DNA of 64,000 nt from Cryptosporangium phraense. Lineage in GTDB: Bacteria > Actinomycetota > Actinomycetes > Mycobacteriales > Cryptosporangiaceae. The notes under the pieces are model-generated. The model had not been told where the DNA came from, did no database searches, and saw nothing but the letters and a program-made list of their open reading frames with translations. The DNA lies in assembly GCF_006912135.1 (NCBI RefSeq), contig NZ_VIRS01000014.1, positions 62,001-126,000 of the forward strand, in the 5' to 3' direction. Shown here one piece after another: positions 1 to 8,436 of the stretch; position 1 is the stretch's first letter; each line of letters starts with the position of its first letter. The position numbers and the translations under genes were made by a program.

Positions 1-1
1 C

Positions 2-532
2 GTGGCGGGGAGCGTCGTCGGCGGGCTGGTACTCGGTGCCCGTGCTTGGCCGGGGACTCCGGCGACGCAGTCCCGGGGCGTCCAGCTCGGGCTCGCGGTG
101 CTGCTAGTGCCGATCTGGGCCGTCGTCATGCGGCCCGGTGGGCCGCCCTTGGTGCTGCTCGGGGCGCTGCTCGCGGTGTTCGGCTCGATGCTCGCGCCCT
201 GCTTGATCCTGCAGCAGGCGGTGCTGGACGACCTGGTGCCGGCCGCTGCGCGCCTACCGGCCCAGGCCTGGCTGGCCAGCGGCACGACCGCCGGAACCGC
301 GCTGGGCACCGCGATGGCCGGCGCTGTCGTCGAGCTCGGCGGCCCGGTGCGCGCGCTGGCCATGGCCGTGGCGCTGACCGCGGCCGCAGCCGCGGCGGCG
401 GTGCGGGTCGCGTCGGCGGCCCGGATCTCGGCCGCCGGCCCGGGCGCGGCGGCGGGCGCGGTTTCGTCGAGCGCCACGCCTGATGGCGCCGAGGTTTCCG
501 CCCCCGACGCAACTCCGGCCCCACCCGGGTAA
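2..532 (+). CDS. MFS-type transporter, C-terminal part (cut by window start)
   Basis: Only the C-terminal part is visible; the frame is open to the left edge. It contains several hydrophobic, Ala/Leu/Val-rich helices (about residues 28-42, 48-70, 93-112 and 115-137) separated by short Arg-containing loops, as in the last membrane helices of a major facilitator superfamily exporter. A Pro/Ala-rich soluble tail follows. No substrate can be assigned. It is followed by an 80-bp gap holding an AT-rich palindrome, so it is probably not in the same operon as the catabolic genes downstream. Confidence 0.65.
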   Translation: MAGSVVGGLVLGARAWPGTPATQSRGVQLGLAVLLVPIWAVVMRPGGPPLVLLGALLAVFGSMLAPCLILQQAVLDDLVPAAARLPAQAWLASGTTAGTALGTAMAGAVVELGGPVRALAMAVALTAAAAAAAVRVASAARISAAGPGAAAGAVSSSATPDGAEVSAPDATPAPPG

Positions 533-606
533 CCGTTTCGCGCTCGTGAAGTCCTTGTAGCAGAGCCATTGCTGCCCTGGACGACCGCTCGGCAGCCAGT
601 CACATT

Positions 607-616
607 TCATATATGA
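607..616. promoter_or_regulatory. AT-rich palindrome overlapping the start of the catabolic operon
   Basis: The perfect 10-bp palindrome TCATATATGA overlaps the ATG of the first gene of the catabolic operon, in a region otherwise dominated by G and C. No Shine-Dalgarno sequence precedes that ATG, so transcription may begin at or near the codon. The half-site TCATAT recurs over the start codon of the hydrolase at the other end of the cluster (11448-11453). A shared operator is inferred, not shown. Confidence 0.4.
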
Positions 617-1131
617 TCGGAGATGCCACCGAGGAGCTGCTGGCTCGTCTCGACGCGTTGGAAGCCCAGGACGCCGTCCGCAAGCTCAAAGCGGCGTACA
701 TGCAGGGCCTCGACGACCGTCTGCGCGGGCGGGTGGCGGACCTCTTCTGGGAGGACGCGGTCTGGGAGTCACTCCCGGGCCGGGCCCCTACCAGTCCTCC
801 GCCCTCCGCACCGATCGTCGGCCGCGAGGCCATCGCCCAGTCGTTCGTCGACGCCGCGAACTGGATGTCGTTCACCGCGCACTACCTCACGAACGAGGAC
901 ATCGCGGTGACCGGCGACCGGGCGGTCGGCCGCTGGAAGCTGCTGCAGACCTGCACGGCCGAAGCGACCGACACCGCGTTCTGGCAGGCCGGCGTGTACG
1001 TCGACGACTTCGAGCGCCGGGACGGCGTCTGGAAGTTCTCCCGGCTGCGCCTCGCGATGGACTTCCGCACCCCGTTCGACGAGGGCTGGGCGAAGACCCG
1101 GTTCTGGGACCCCACGAAGGACGGCTCATGA
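613..1131 (+). CDS. SnoaL-like / NTF2-fold protein
   Basis: A 172-aa soluble protein with the size and pattern of the SnoaL-like/NTF2 superfamily: N-terminal helices around an Asp-rich segment (residues 20-50), a central aromatic stretch and a C-terminal beta-rich part with alternating Trp/Phe/Tyr. Members are often isomerases, dehydratases or small subunits of ring-hydroxylating oxygenases. No catalytic residue can be fixed here. It is the first gene of the operon and its stop overlaps the next start (ATGA). The ATG lacks a ribosome-binding site and sits inside an AT-rich palindrome, suggesting leaderless translation. It could be an accessory beta-like subunit for one of the Rieske oxygenases, but those look like alpha-only enzymes. 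Confidence 0.75.
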   Translation: MIGDATEELLARLDALEAQDAVRKLKAAYMQGLDDRLRGRVADLFWEDAVWESLPGRAPTSPPPSAPIVGREAIAQSFVDAANWMSFTAHYLTNEDIAVTGDRAVGRWKLLQTCTAEATDTAFWQAGVYVDDFERRDGVWKFSRLRLAMDFRTPFDEGWAKTRFWDPTKDGS

Positions 1132-1967
1132 GAATCGCGAAGTTCCGCTCCGGCGGGGTCGTCCGCACCGGCCTCGTCACCGGCGACGAGATACAGCCGC
1201 TGCACCACTCGCTCGACGAGCTGGTCGGCGGCGCGACCCCGGAGCCGCTCGGCGGCCGGATCCCGCTGACCGCGGTCGAGCTGCTCGCACCGCTGACCGT
1301 GGACTGCCGCGGCTTGCTCTGCTGCGGCATCAACTACGTCGAGCACCAGCGCGAGTCCGCCGAGGCGTTCGTCAAGGACGTGCCCGAGTACCCGATTCTG
1401 TTCTTCAAGACGCCGGCCGCGGTGGCCGACCCGTTCGCGGCGCTCGACCTCGACCCGCACGTCTCCACCGAGTTCGACTGGGAGGTCGAGCTGGGCGTGG
1501 TGATCGGCCGGGGCGGCCGGGACATCGCGGCCGAGGACGCCGAGCAGCACATCTTCGGCTACACGGTCGTCAACGACGTCACCGCCCGGGACGTGCAGCA
1601 CCGGCACAAGCAGTGGCACCTGGGTAAGAACGTCGACCGCAGCACGCCGGTCGGGCCCTGGATCGTCACCGCCGACGAGCTCGGCTACCCGCCGGTCGTC
1701 GACGTCGCGCTGACCGTCAACGGCGTCCGCAAGCAGCACGCGACGACCCGGGACATGGTCTTCAGCATCGCCGACCAGATCGCGGTGATCTCCCGGTACC
1801 TCGAGCTGCGCCCGGGCGACGTGCTGGCCACCGGCACGCCGGCCGGCGTCGGCTTCGCCCGGACGCCGGCCGAGTTCCTGCGGGACGGCGACGTCGTCGA
1901 GGCGTCGATCGACGGCATCGGAAGCGTGCACAACCAGGTCCGGGCCCGCACGGCGGTGAGCGCGTGA
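1128..1967 (+). CDS. Fumarylacetoacetate hydrolase family protein
   Basis: A 279-aa protein of the FAH / 2-hydroxyhepta-2,4-diene-dioate isomerase family. It shows the metal-binding residues Glu119 and Glu121 (DWEVELGVVIG), Asp150 (NDVTARD) and the C-terminal TGTPAGVG loop. Such enzymes hydrolyse or decarboxylate acylpyruvates made by ring cleavage (fumarylpyruvate, oxalocrotonate and relatives). The N-terminal cap domain (residues 1-55) is present, so the gene looks complete. It is translationally coupled to the SnoaL gene (ATGA) and to the Rid gene (GTGA). Its place beside oxygenases and a VOC dioxygenase supports a late step in aromatic catabolism; the exact substrate is unknown. Confidence 0.9.
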   Translation: MRIAKFRSGGVVRTGLVTGDEIQPLHHSLDELVGGATPEPLGGRIPLTAVELLAPLTVDCRGLLCCGINYVEHQRESAEAFVKDVPEYPILFFKTPAAVADPFAALDLDPHVSTEFDWEVELGVVIGRGGRDIAAEDAEQHIFGYTVVNDVTARDVQHRHKQWHLGKNVDRSTPVGPWIVTADELGYPPVVDVALTVNGVRKQHATTRDMVFSIADQIAVISRYLELRPGDVLATGTPAGVGFARTPAEFLRDGDVVEASIDGIGSVHNQVRARTAVSA

Positions 1968-2398
1968 ACCGGGTCGTGCGCACCGACGGAGAGACCGTAG
2001 GTCTCTACTCGCCGGCCGTCGCCACGCCGGCGAACACCGGGCTGGTGTTCGTCAGCGGTGTCCTCTCGGTCGACAAGGCCGGCGAGACGATCCACGCCGG
2101 CGACTTCGAAGCCCAGATGCGCAACGTGTTCACGCTGCTCGGCAGCGTGTTGGAAGCCGCCGGCAGCTCGTTCGGCGAGCTAGTGAAGATGACCACCTAC
2201 CTGGTCGACCCCGACCACATCGCGGACTTCTACGCGGTCCGCGAGGTGATCTTCGAAGACCTGTTCCCGGGACGCCGCCCGCCCGGCAACACGCTGCTGG
2301 TCGTCCGCCGGCTCGTACGCGCCGAATTCCTGATCGAGATCGAGGGCGTCGCGACGACGACCCGGGAGCGAGGAGAGTCCGATGAGCTCGTCGGTTGA
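1964..2398 (+). CDS. Rid family protein lacking the catalytic arginine
   Basis: A 144-aa YjgF/YER057c/UK114 (Rid) protein starting with GTG inside the previous stop. The family signatures VSGVLS, the helix with LLGSVLEAAG, and the C-terminal LIEIEGVA are clear. The arginine that binds the imine carboxylate in RidA lies in a PARS-like motif; here the aligned stretch is PPGNTL, with Gly in its place. The protein therefore belongs to the Arg-lacking Rid groups rather than to 2-iminopropanoate deaminase proper. In aromatic pathways Rid relatives include 2-aminomuconate deaminase, so a deaminase or hydrolase step is possible. Its 3' end overlaps the cupin gene by 17 bp. Confidence 0.88.
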   Translation: MNRVVRTDGETVGLYSPAVATPANTGLVFVSGVLSVDKAGETIHAGDFEAQMRNVFTLLGSVLEAAGSSFGELVKMTTYLVDPDHIADFYAVREVIFEDLFPGRRPPGNTLLVVRRLVRAEFLIEIEGVATTTRERGESDELVG

Positions 2399-2789
2399 GA
2401 CCACGTCATTCGCCAGCGGGAGCCGGCTGGTCGGCACCGGCGCGCTGGACGCCGACAACGCGGCCGATGCGGGTGGCGCGTCCGGCGCGCTCTCCCGCGG
2501 GACCGCGACCTCGGCGGCCGGTATGTGGATGGGCACGAGCGTGCTCCCGCCCGGTAGCAGGTCCGCACCCCACCACCACGAGGACCAGACCACGTTGGTC
2601 TGCGTCATCTCCGGCGCGATGCGGTTCCTGGTGCAGGGACCGGACGGCCTGGAGGACTTCACCGCCACCGCCGGGCAGATCGCGGTGGTCCCCGGTGGCC
2701 TCGTCCACCACGAGGAGAACCCCGGCGACGAGGAGTGCCTGTGCGTCGTCGTGCGCAGCTCCGAAGCCCCCGTCGTCGTGAACGTCTGA
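2382..2789 (+). CDS. Small cupin protein
   Basis: A 135-aa single-domain cupin preceded by a good GAGGAG ribosome-binding site. The first cupin motif contains a PHHHEDQ cluster (about residues 63-69) followed by VCVISG; the second has PGGLVHHEEN (about 104-113). The metal-site histidines and glutamate are therefore present. Small cupins in catabolic clusters act as metal-dependent dioxygenases, isomerases or sugar/acid-binding proteins, and the sequence does not decide between these. It lies between Rid and Rieske genes in the same operon (14-bp gap downstream), which supports an enzymatic role in this pathway. Confidence 0.85.
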   Translation: MSSSVETTSFASGSRLVGTGALDADNAADAGGASGALSRGTATSAAGMWMGTSVLPPGSRSAPHHHEDQTTLVCVISGAMRFLVQGPDGLEDFTATAGQIAVVPGGLVHHEENPGDEECLCVVVRSSEAPVVVNV

Positions 2790-2802
2790 AGGAGTCAACC
2801 GG

Positions 2803-3981
2803 ATGAACCCGCAGGTCCAGGCCATCCTGAACGCGCTCGATCCCACGTCGACCGACTACACGACCGCCCGCACGATGCCGGCCTCGGTCTACACGTCCGA
2901 GGACTTCTACGCCTTCGAGAAGGAAGCGATCTTCGCGAAGGAGTGGCTCTGTCTCGGGCACGTCAGCCAGGTCCCCAACGAGGGTGACTACTTCACGATC
3001 CAGGTCGCCGACGAGCCGCTGATCGTCGTCCGGGGCAGCGACGGCGCGATCCGGGTCATGTCGTCGATCTGCCAGCACCGCGGCTATCCGGTGAAGATCG
3101 ACGGCGACCAGGGCAACGCCAAAGAGTTCCGCTGCGACTACCACTACTGGGCCTACAACCTCGACGGCCAGCTCAAGGCCGCGCCCGAGATGACCCGCAC
3201 GTGCCCGCTGGCGCAGCTCCGCGCCGAGACGCAATTACCGCAGCTCAAGGTCGAGATCTGGCACGGCATGATCTTCGCGAACATGGATCTGGACGCCGCC
3301 CCGCTGGCGCCCACGCTGACCAAGCTCGCGCCCGAGTTCGAGGCCTATGACGTCTCCAACCTGACGCTGATCAACCCGATGGAGTACAAGGGCCAGCCCT
3401 GGAACTGGAAGGGCATGCACGAGAACGCCCTCGAGCCCTACCACACGTCGTTCGTCCACATGGGTTACCACGACATCGCGCCGGCCTCGATGGCCGAGTT
3501 CACCGAGTGGGACGACGCCGACGGCCAGGTCATGCACCCGACGAACTACCGCTGGATGGACGCCGGCTTCAACCCGACCGGGATGGCGATCCTGCCGGTC
3601 TTCCCGGGGCTGTCGGAGGAGCGGCGCAAGCGCGTCATGTTCGCTTCCGTCTTGCCGACGGTCTTCTTCGCGCTCAGCCCCGAGCAGGTCTTCTACTTCC
3701 TGATCACGCCCGAGTCGGCGAACACGATGACGCTGCGGATGGGCTGGCTGTTCCCCGAGGTCTCGCTCAAGTCGCCGGGCTTCCAGTGGGCGTTCGAGAT
3801 GCAGAACGCGGTGAACCAGGTCATCAACGACCAGGACATCTACTCGAACACGCGGATGCAGGACGGTCAGCGGTCCCGGTACACCAAGCGCGGCCGGTAC
3901 AGCTGGCAGGAAGGCACGCTGCCGCAGATGAACCGGTGGCTGACCCTTCGTTACCTGAAGCACGCCGCCGAACTCGGATGA
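2803..3981 (+). CDS. Rieske non-heme iron oxygenase, alpha subunit (first paralogue)
   Basis: A 392-aa aromatic-ring-hydroxylating / demethylating oxygenase. The Rieske [2Fe-2S] ligands are Cys90, His92, Cys111 and His114 (ICQHRGYP and CDYHYW). The mononuclear iron site is in ENALEPYHTSFVH, giving His214 and His219, with a C-terminal acidic ligand in NDQD. The residue bridging the two metal centres is Glu211 rather than the usual Asp, as in carnitine monooxygenase CntA. It is full length and preceded by GAAGGAG. It needs an electron-transfer partner, but none is encoded nearby. The substrate could be an aromatic acid, a methoxy-arene or a quaternary amine. The gene overlaps the permease downstream (ATGA). 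Confidence 0.93.
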   Translation: MNPQVQAILNALDPTSTDYTTARTMPASVYTSEDFYAFEKEAIFAKEWLCLGHVSQVPNEGDYFTIQVADEPLIVVRGSDGAIRVMSSICQHRGYPVKIDGDQGNAKEFRCDYHYWAYNLDGQLKAAPEMTRTCPLAQLRAETQLPQLKVEIWHGMIFANMDLDAAPLAPTLTKLAPEFEAYDVSNLTLINPMEYKGQPWNWKGMHENALEPYHTSFVHMGYHDIAPASMAEFTEWDDADGQVMHPTNYRWMDAGFNPTGMAILPVFPGLSEERRKRVMFASVLPTVFFALSPEQVFYFLITPESANTMTLRMGWLFPEVSLKSPGFQWAFEMQNAVNQVINDQDIYSNTRMQDGQRSRYTKRGRYSWQEGTLPQMNRWLTLRYLKHAAELG

Positions 3982-4820
3982 CCGTCATGTCGCAGTCGGC
4001 GGTCCAGGAGGCCCGCGAACAAGACGTGGTCGACCGGGCCCTGCCCCCGTCCCGGGGTACGGGCCGGCGGCTGCGCCGGGCCGGTGCTGCCGTCGTCCAC
4101 GCGGTCTGGCCACTGATCGCGCTGTTCGGGGCCTGGGCACTGTGGGTGCGGGCCGGCGACGTCCCGCCCGCCGTCGCGCCCAAGCCGGGCACGGTGCTCG
4201 AGTTCCTGGCCGAGAACGCCGGGAGCTTCGTCGGCGACGCGCTCAACACGCTGGCCGTCGTCGTGGGTGGCCTCGTCGTCGGCGCGGTGGCCGGCGTGGT
4301 GCTGGCCGCGCTGTCGTGGACGTCGCAGATCGCCCGGGCGGTGATCAACGGGCCCGCGTTGCTCACCCAGTGCCTGCCGGTCGCGACGATCACGCCGGTG
4401 CTGGCCCGGTTGTTCGGCTACGGCGTCAGCACGATCGTCGTGATCACCGCGTTGATCTCGTTCTTCCCGGTGCTGGTCTTCGCCGCCACCGGGTTGCGTC
4501 AGACGCCGGCCGGCGCCGACGACCTGTTCGTCGTGCTCGGGGCCGGCCGGTGGACGCGGTTCTGGCGGCTGGCCGTGCCGTCGGCCGTGCCGCGGGTGCT
4601 CGTCGCGATGCGGGTGTCGGTCGTCGCCGCCGTCGCCGGAACGATGCTCGCGCAATGGGTCATGGGCACCAGCGGGCTCGGCTATCGCCTGATCATCGCC
4701 CAGACGTCGTTCCGTACCGCGGAGGCGTGGGCGTCGTCCGTCGTCTCGATCGTCCTGTCGGTTCTGCTCTTCGCGGTCGTGTCGGCGATCTGCCGCGTGG
4801 TCGAAAAGCGTTTCTCATAA
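3978..4820 (+). CDS. ABC transporter permease, NitT/TauT (SsuC) type, first
   Basis: A 280-aa integral membrane permease with about six hydrophobic helices and the cytoplasmic EAA-type loop near residues 180-215 (FVVLGAGRWTRFWRLAVP), as in SsuC/TauC/NrtB families. The start overlaps the Rieske stop (ATGA). A basic, soluble N-terminus of about 35 residues precedes the first helix. Together with the lipoprotein, ATPase and second permease downstream it forms one importer, probably with two different permease subunits. Families of this type take up sulfonates, nitrate, pyrimidine precursors, aromatic acids and similar small organic anions. Confidence 0.92.
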   Translation: MTVMSQSAVQEAREQDVVDRALPPSRGTGRRLRRAGAAVVHAVWPLIALFGAWALWVRAGDVPPAVAPKPGTVLEFLAENAGSFVGDALNTLAVVVGGLVVGAVAGVVLAALSWTSQIARAVINGPALLTQCLPVATITPVLARLFGYGVSTIVVITALISFFPVLVFAATGLRQTPAGADDLFVVLGAGRWTRFWRLAVPSAVPRVLVAMRVSVVAAVAGTMLAQWVMGTSGLGYRLIIAQTSFRTAEAWASSVVSIVLSVLLFAVVSAICRVVEKRFS

Positions 4821-4839
4821 CCCCCCACTGGAGAACCCC

Positions 4840-5874
4840 ATGGCCACCAGAAGGAACTTCCTCAAGATCGCCGGGCTCGGCGTCACCGCGATCGCCGCGG
4901 CCCCGCTACTGGCCGCCTGCGGCGGCGGCGATGACGACGCGAGCAGCAGCGGCGGCGTGACCGACCTCAAGGTCCAGCTGTCGTGGATCACCGACGCGAG
5001 CTTCTCGCAGCTCTACATCGCCGACTCCAAGGGCTACCTGGCCGACGAGAAGGTCAAGCTGTCGCTGATCCCCGGCGGCTCCGACATCGGCGCGATCGAG
5101 GGAATCGTCGCCAGCGGCGCGGCCGACGTCGGCATGTCGACCGACATCACGAGCCTGATCGCGGCGATCGCCGACGGCAACCCGCTGGTCTGCATCGGTG
5201 CGCTGTACCAGGAGAACCTCAACGCGCTGATGTCCGACCCGGCCAAGCCGATCACCAGCGTCGCCCAGCTCAAGGGCAAGAAGATCGGCGGCAACCAGGG
5301 CGTCCAGACGAAGTTCGACGCGATGTTCAAGCTGGCCGGGCTCGAGCCCGACTACACGTTCGTGCCCACCGGTTACGGCCCCGACCCGCTCATCAAGGGC
5401 GACGTCGACGCGCTCGCGGTGTTCGTCACCGACGAGGCGCTGGCCTACCAGGACACCACCGGCAAGGCGCCGACGCTGCTGACGTTCACCGAGGCCGGCC
5501 TGCCCGCGTACACCGAGCCGATCTTCGTCACGACCGACACGCTCAAGAACAAGCGCGACGCGCTCAAGGGCATGCTCTCCGCGTTGAAGAAGGCGTCGGC
5601 CGACGACATCGCGGACCCGGCGCTGGGCGCCAAGCTCGCGGTCGACCAGTACGGCAAGGGCAACGACCTGACGCTCGAGCACGAGACCGAGCACAACAAG
5701 GCGTACGTGAAGTTCATCGAGAGCGCGGCCACCAAGACCAACGGCTACCTCTGGGTCGACCCGGCCGAGATCTCCGGCCCGATCGTCAAGGGCATGAAGG
5801 CGTCCGGCCTGAAGACCGCCGACGTCTCCAAGATCCTCGACACCTCGCTGCTCGAAGAGCTCAAGGAGGGGTGA
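4840..5874 (+). CDS. ABC transporter substrate-binding lipoprotein (NMT1/SsuA-like), Tat type
   Basis: A 344-aa periplasmic-type binding protein. The N-terminus carries a twin-arginine motif TRRNFLK (residues 3-9), a hydrophobic core and the lipobox LLAAC with Cys27, so it should be folded in the cytoplasm, exported by Tat and lipid-anchored outside the membrane. A Gly/Asp/Ser linker precedes the mature domain, which begins with LKVQLSWITDASFSQLYIA, typical of NMT1/THI5-like and SsuA/TauA binding proteins. It sits between permease and ATPase genes. The ligand is not evident, but genomic context suggests the substrate of the flanking oxygenases. Confidence 0.93.
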   Translation: MATRRNFLKIAGLGVTAIAAAPLLAACGGGDDDASSSGGVTDLKVQLSWITDASFSQLYIADSKGYLADEKVKLSLIPGGSDIGAIEGIVASGAADVGMSTDITSLIAAIADGNPLVCIGALYQENLNALMSDPAKPITSVAQLKGKKIGGNQGVQTKFDAMFKLAGLEPDYTFVPTGYGPDPLIKGDVDALAVFVTDEALAYQDTTGKAPTLLTFTEAGLPAYTEPIFVTTDTLKNKRDALKGMLSALKKASADDIADPALGAKLAVDQYGKGNDLTLEHETEHNKAYVKFIESAATKTNGYLWVDPAEISGPIVKGMKASGLKTADVSKILDTSLLEELKEG

Positions 5875-5875
5875 C

Positions 5876-6673
5876 GTGACCGCCACCGCGACGCGGGGAG
5901 CCCCGATCCGGCTGGGCGGGGTCGGCAAGACGTTCTCGTTGAAACGAGGGAAGTCGGTCGAGGCCGTCCGCGACCTCTCGCTCGAGATCCAGCAGGGCGA
6001 GTTCGTCGCGCTGATCGGCCCGTCGGGGTGCGGCAAGTCGACGGTGCTGCGCATGATCGCGTCGCTCGACGCCCCGACCAGCGGAACGGTCACGGTCGCC
6101 GACCAGAAGCCGGGTGAGCTCGCCGCCCAGCATCGGCTCGGCGTCGCGTTCCAGGACAACGCGCTGCTGCCCTGGTCGTCGGTGCGGCACAACCTCGCGC
6201 TGCCCTACAAGGTCGCCCACCGGCCGGTGGACCGTCAGCGCATCGACGACCTGATCGACCTGATCGGGCTGCGCGGTTTCGAGGACGCCCGGCCCAAGCA
6301 GCTCTCCGGCGGTATGCGTCAGCGGGTGTCGATCGCCCGGTCGATCGTCCTCGAGCCCGACGTGCTGCTGCTCGACGAGCCGTTCGGCGCCCTCGACGCG
6401 GTCACCCGGCGCCGGTTGAACGGGGAACTCCAGCGGATCTGGATGGCCGACCCGGTCACCACCGTGCTGGTCACACACGACGTCGACGAGGCTCTGCTGT
6501 TGGCCGACCGGGTCGTCGTCCTCTCGCCCCGGCCCGGCCGGGTGAGCAAGGTCCTCGAGGTGCCGTTCGCCCGCCCGCGTACGCAGGAGGTCACCCGCAC
6601 GCCGGAGTTCCACGAACTGGTCGACGAGCTGACCGCCGAGCTCGACGTGCTGAGCCGGGGGTCGGGCGAGTGA
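5876..6673 (+). CDS. ABC transporter ATP-binding protein (SsuB/TauB type)
   Basis: A 265-aa nucleotide-binding subunit starting at GTG one base after the lipoprotein stop. Walker A is GPSGCGKST (residues 48-56), the signature is LSGGMRQR (143-150), Walker B is VLLLDEPFGALD (163-174) and the switch His is in VTHD. The length and the DEPFGALD form are those of the NitT/TauT importers. It is coupled to both neighbours: GAGGGG precedes it, and its stop overlaps the next permease start (GTGA). It energises import by the two adjacent permeases. Confidence 0.96.
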   Translation: MTATATRGAPIRLGGVGKTFSLKRGKSVEAVRDLSLEIQQGEFVALIGPSGCGKSTVLRMIASLDAPTSGTVTVADQKPGELAAQHRLGVAFQDNALLPWSSVRHNLALPYKVAHRPVDRQRIDDLIDLIGLRGFEDARPKQLSGGMRQRVSIARSIVLEPDVLLLDEPFGALDAVTRRRLNGELQRIWMADPVTTVLVTHDVDEALLLADRVVVLSPRPGRVSKVLEVPFARPRTQEVTRTPEFHELVDELTAELDVLSRGSGE

Positions 6674-7419
6674 CCAGGGCGCTGCGATCGAGCGCCTACG
6701 GCGCCCTGGGAATGGTGGTGGTCCTCGCCGTCTGGCAGCTCCTGGCCACCACGGGGACGCTCGGTGGCGCGCTCACCGCCCCGACGGTGGTGGCGCGGGT
6801 GTTCGGGGACGCCGAGGAGCGGTCGACGCTGGCCCAGGCGGCGGTGGCGACGGGCGGCGAAGCGGTCGTCGGGTTCGGTTGGAGCCTGCTCACCGCGGTC
6901 GTGGTCGGGCTGCTCGTCACGCTGGTCCGGCCACTGCGCCGCGGAGTCGACCAGCTCGCGACGATCGAGAGCGCGATCCCGTTCCTCTCGCTCGCGCCGA
7001 TCATGCTGGCGCTCGTCTCCCGCGAGCACGTGCCGGCCGCGATGGCCGCCGCGACCGCGTTCTTTCCGCTCTACGTCGCGGTCACGGCCGGCCTGGACGC
7101 GGTGTCCAGGTCGGTCGCCGACCTGTGCACGGTGCTCGGGGCGTCCCGGATCGACACGCTGATCCGGGCCCGCATCCCGGCCGGTCTGCCGGTCATAGCG
7201 ACCGGTTTCAAGGTCGGCATGCCGCTGGCCATCGTCGGCGCGGTGATCGGCGAATGGTTCGGATCCAGCGACGGTGTCGGGCCGATCATGCTCGCCGCGA
7301 TGCGCGGCTACCAGATGCCCACGATGTGGGCGGCCGTGGTCGCCACGGTCCTCGTCGCGCTCGTCCTCTACGGCGTCTGCGCACTTCTCGAAGCACTCGT
7401 GACTCACCGATTCGGCTAA
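6670..7419 (+). CDS. ABC transporter permease, NitT/TauT type, second
   Basis: A 249-aa permease with six predicted helices and an EAA-like loop (TVLGASRIDTLIRARIPAG). The GTG start lies inside the ATPase stop. It is clearly different in sequence from the first permease at 3978-4820, so the importer probably uses a heterodimeric membrane core. Downstream, 9 bp separate it from the IPNS-like oxygenase gene, indicating that transport and catabolism are transcribed together. Confidence 0.92.
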   Translation: MTRALRSSAYGALGMVVVLAVWQLLATTGTLGGALTAPTVVARVFGDAEERSTLAQAAVATGGEAVVGFGWSLLTAVVVGLLVTLVRPLRRGVDQLATIESAIPFLSLAPIMLALVSREHVPAAMAAATAFFPLYVAVTAGLDAVSRSVADLCTVLGASRIDTLIRARIPAGLPVIATGFKVGMPLAIVGAVIGEWFGSSDGVGPIMLAAMRGYQMPTMWAAVVATVLVALVLYGVCALLEALVTHRFG

Positions 7420-7428
7420 GGGGTCCCC

Positions 7429-8436
7429 ATGGCCTTTCCTCCCGTCATCGATCTCACCAGCCCCGACGCCCCCGCCCTCATCGACGAAGCCTGCCGCAAC
7501 GTCGGCTTCTTCCAGGTCGTCGGGCACGGCATCCCGCAGTCGCTCATGGACTCGGTCTTCGACGTGGCCGACCGGTTCTTCGGCCAGGAACTACCGGCCA
7601 AGATGGCCTGGGCCTCCCCGTCGCCGGAGATCGAGCGCGGCTACTCGGCCAAGGGCACCGAAGGGCTGGCCTACAGCCTCGGGCTCGAGCAGCCGCCGGA
7701 CCTGTTCGAGGCGTTCACGATGGGCCGCGACCCGCTGCCCGACGACCCGGCCTACCACACGACCGAGCACACGCTGTTCGCCGAGAACATCTGGCCGGAC
7801 CAACCGGCTGACCTGCGTCCGACGTTGATCGAGTACTGGGACAATGCGGAGCGCGTCGTCCATCGGATCACGTCGCTGATGGCGGTCGCGCTCGGTCTGG
7901 ACAGCAACTACTTCGAGGCCTACACCGACAAGGCCGTCGAGGCCGTCCGGATCAACTACTTCGAGGGACGCCCGGGTGACACCGCGCTCCCGAACCAGAT
8001 GGGCATCGGCGCGCACACCGACTACGGGATCGTCACCGTGCTGCTCGCCGACCAGGAACCGGCGCTGCAGGTCTACACGAAGGACGAGGAGTGGGTCTAC
8101 GTCGCTCCCGTTCCCGGCGCACTGGTCGTGAACGTCGGCGACCTGATGGCGCGGTGGACCAACGACCGGTGGCGGTCGACCCTCCACCGGGTGATGCCGG
8201 TGCTCAGCGACGACAACTCCGTCCGCCGTCGCCGCTCGGTGCCGTTCTTCCACGAGGGCAACTTCGACGCGATCATCGAGTGCCTGCCCACGTGCACCGA
8301 CGCCGAGAACCCGCCGAAGTACGGGCCGATCAAGGGCGGCGACCACTTCTACGCCAAGACGATGTCCGGCCGGCTCCTGGAGGCGGCGGACGCCGAGTCG
8401 ACGCTCGGCGAGCGCGAGAAGGCGCTGAAGTCTTGA
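7429..8436 (+). CDS. Isopenicillin N synthase-like Fe(II)/2-oxoglutarate oxygenase
   Basis: A 335-aa non-heme iron oxygenase of the IPNS/2OG-Fe(II) family. The N-terminal DIOX_N part (residues 5-110) contains GFFQVVGHG. The iron triad is His196 and Asp198 (GAHTDYG) with His253 (TLHRV); the 2-oxoglutarate/substrate RxS motif is Arg268-Ser270, followed by PFFHEGNFD. All key residues are present. The family hydroxylates, desaturates or demethylates diverse small molecules. A role in antibiotic synthesis is unlikely here because no peptide synthetase is present; the setting among catabolic oxygenases suggests a degradative hydroxylation. The next gene starts within its stop. Confidence 0.93.
   Translation: MAFPPVIDLTSPDAPALIDEACRNVGFFQVVGHGIPQSLMDSVFDVADRFFGQELPAKMAWASPSPEIERGYSAKGTEGLAYSLGLEQPPDLFEAFTMGRDPLPDDPAYHTTEHTLFAENIWPDQPADLRPTLIEYWDNAERVVHRITSLMAVALGLDSNYFEAYTDKAVEAVRINYFEGRPGDTALPNQMGIGAHTDYGIVTVLLADQEPALQVYTKDEEWVYVAPVPGALVVNVGDLMARWTNDRWRSTLHRVMPVLSDDNSVRRRRSVPFFHEGNFDAIIECLPTCTDAENPPKYGPIKGGDHFYAKTMSGRLLEAADAESTLGEREKALKS

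Noticed and set aside
7429-8436. A beta-lactam biosynthesis reading of the IPNS-like gene.
   Set aside because: No ACV synthetase, acyltransferase or expandase genes are nearby; the family is broad and the setting is catabolic.
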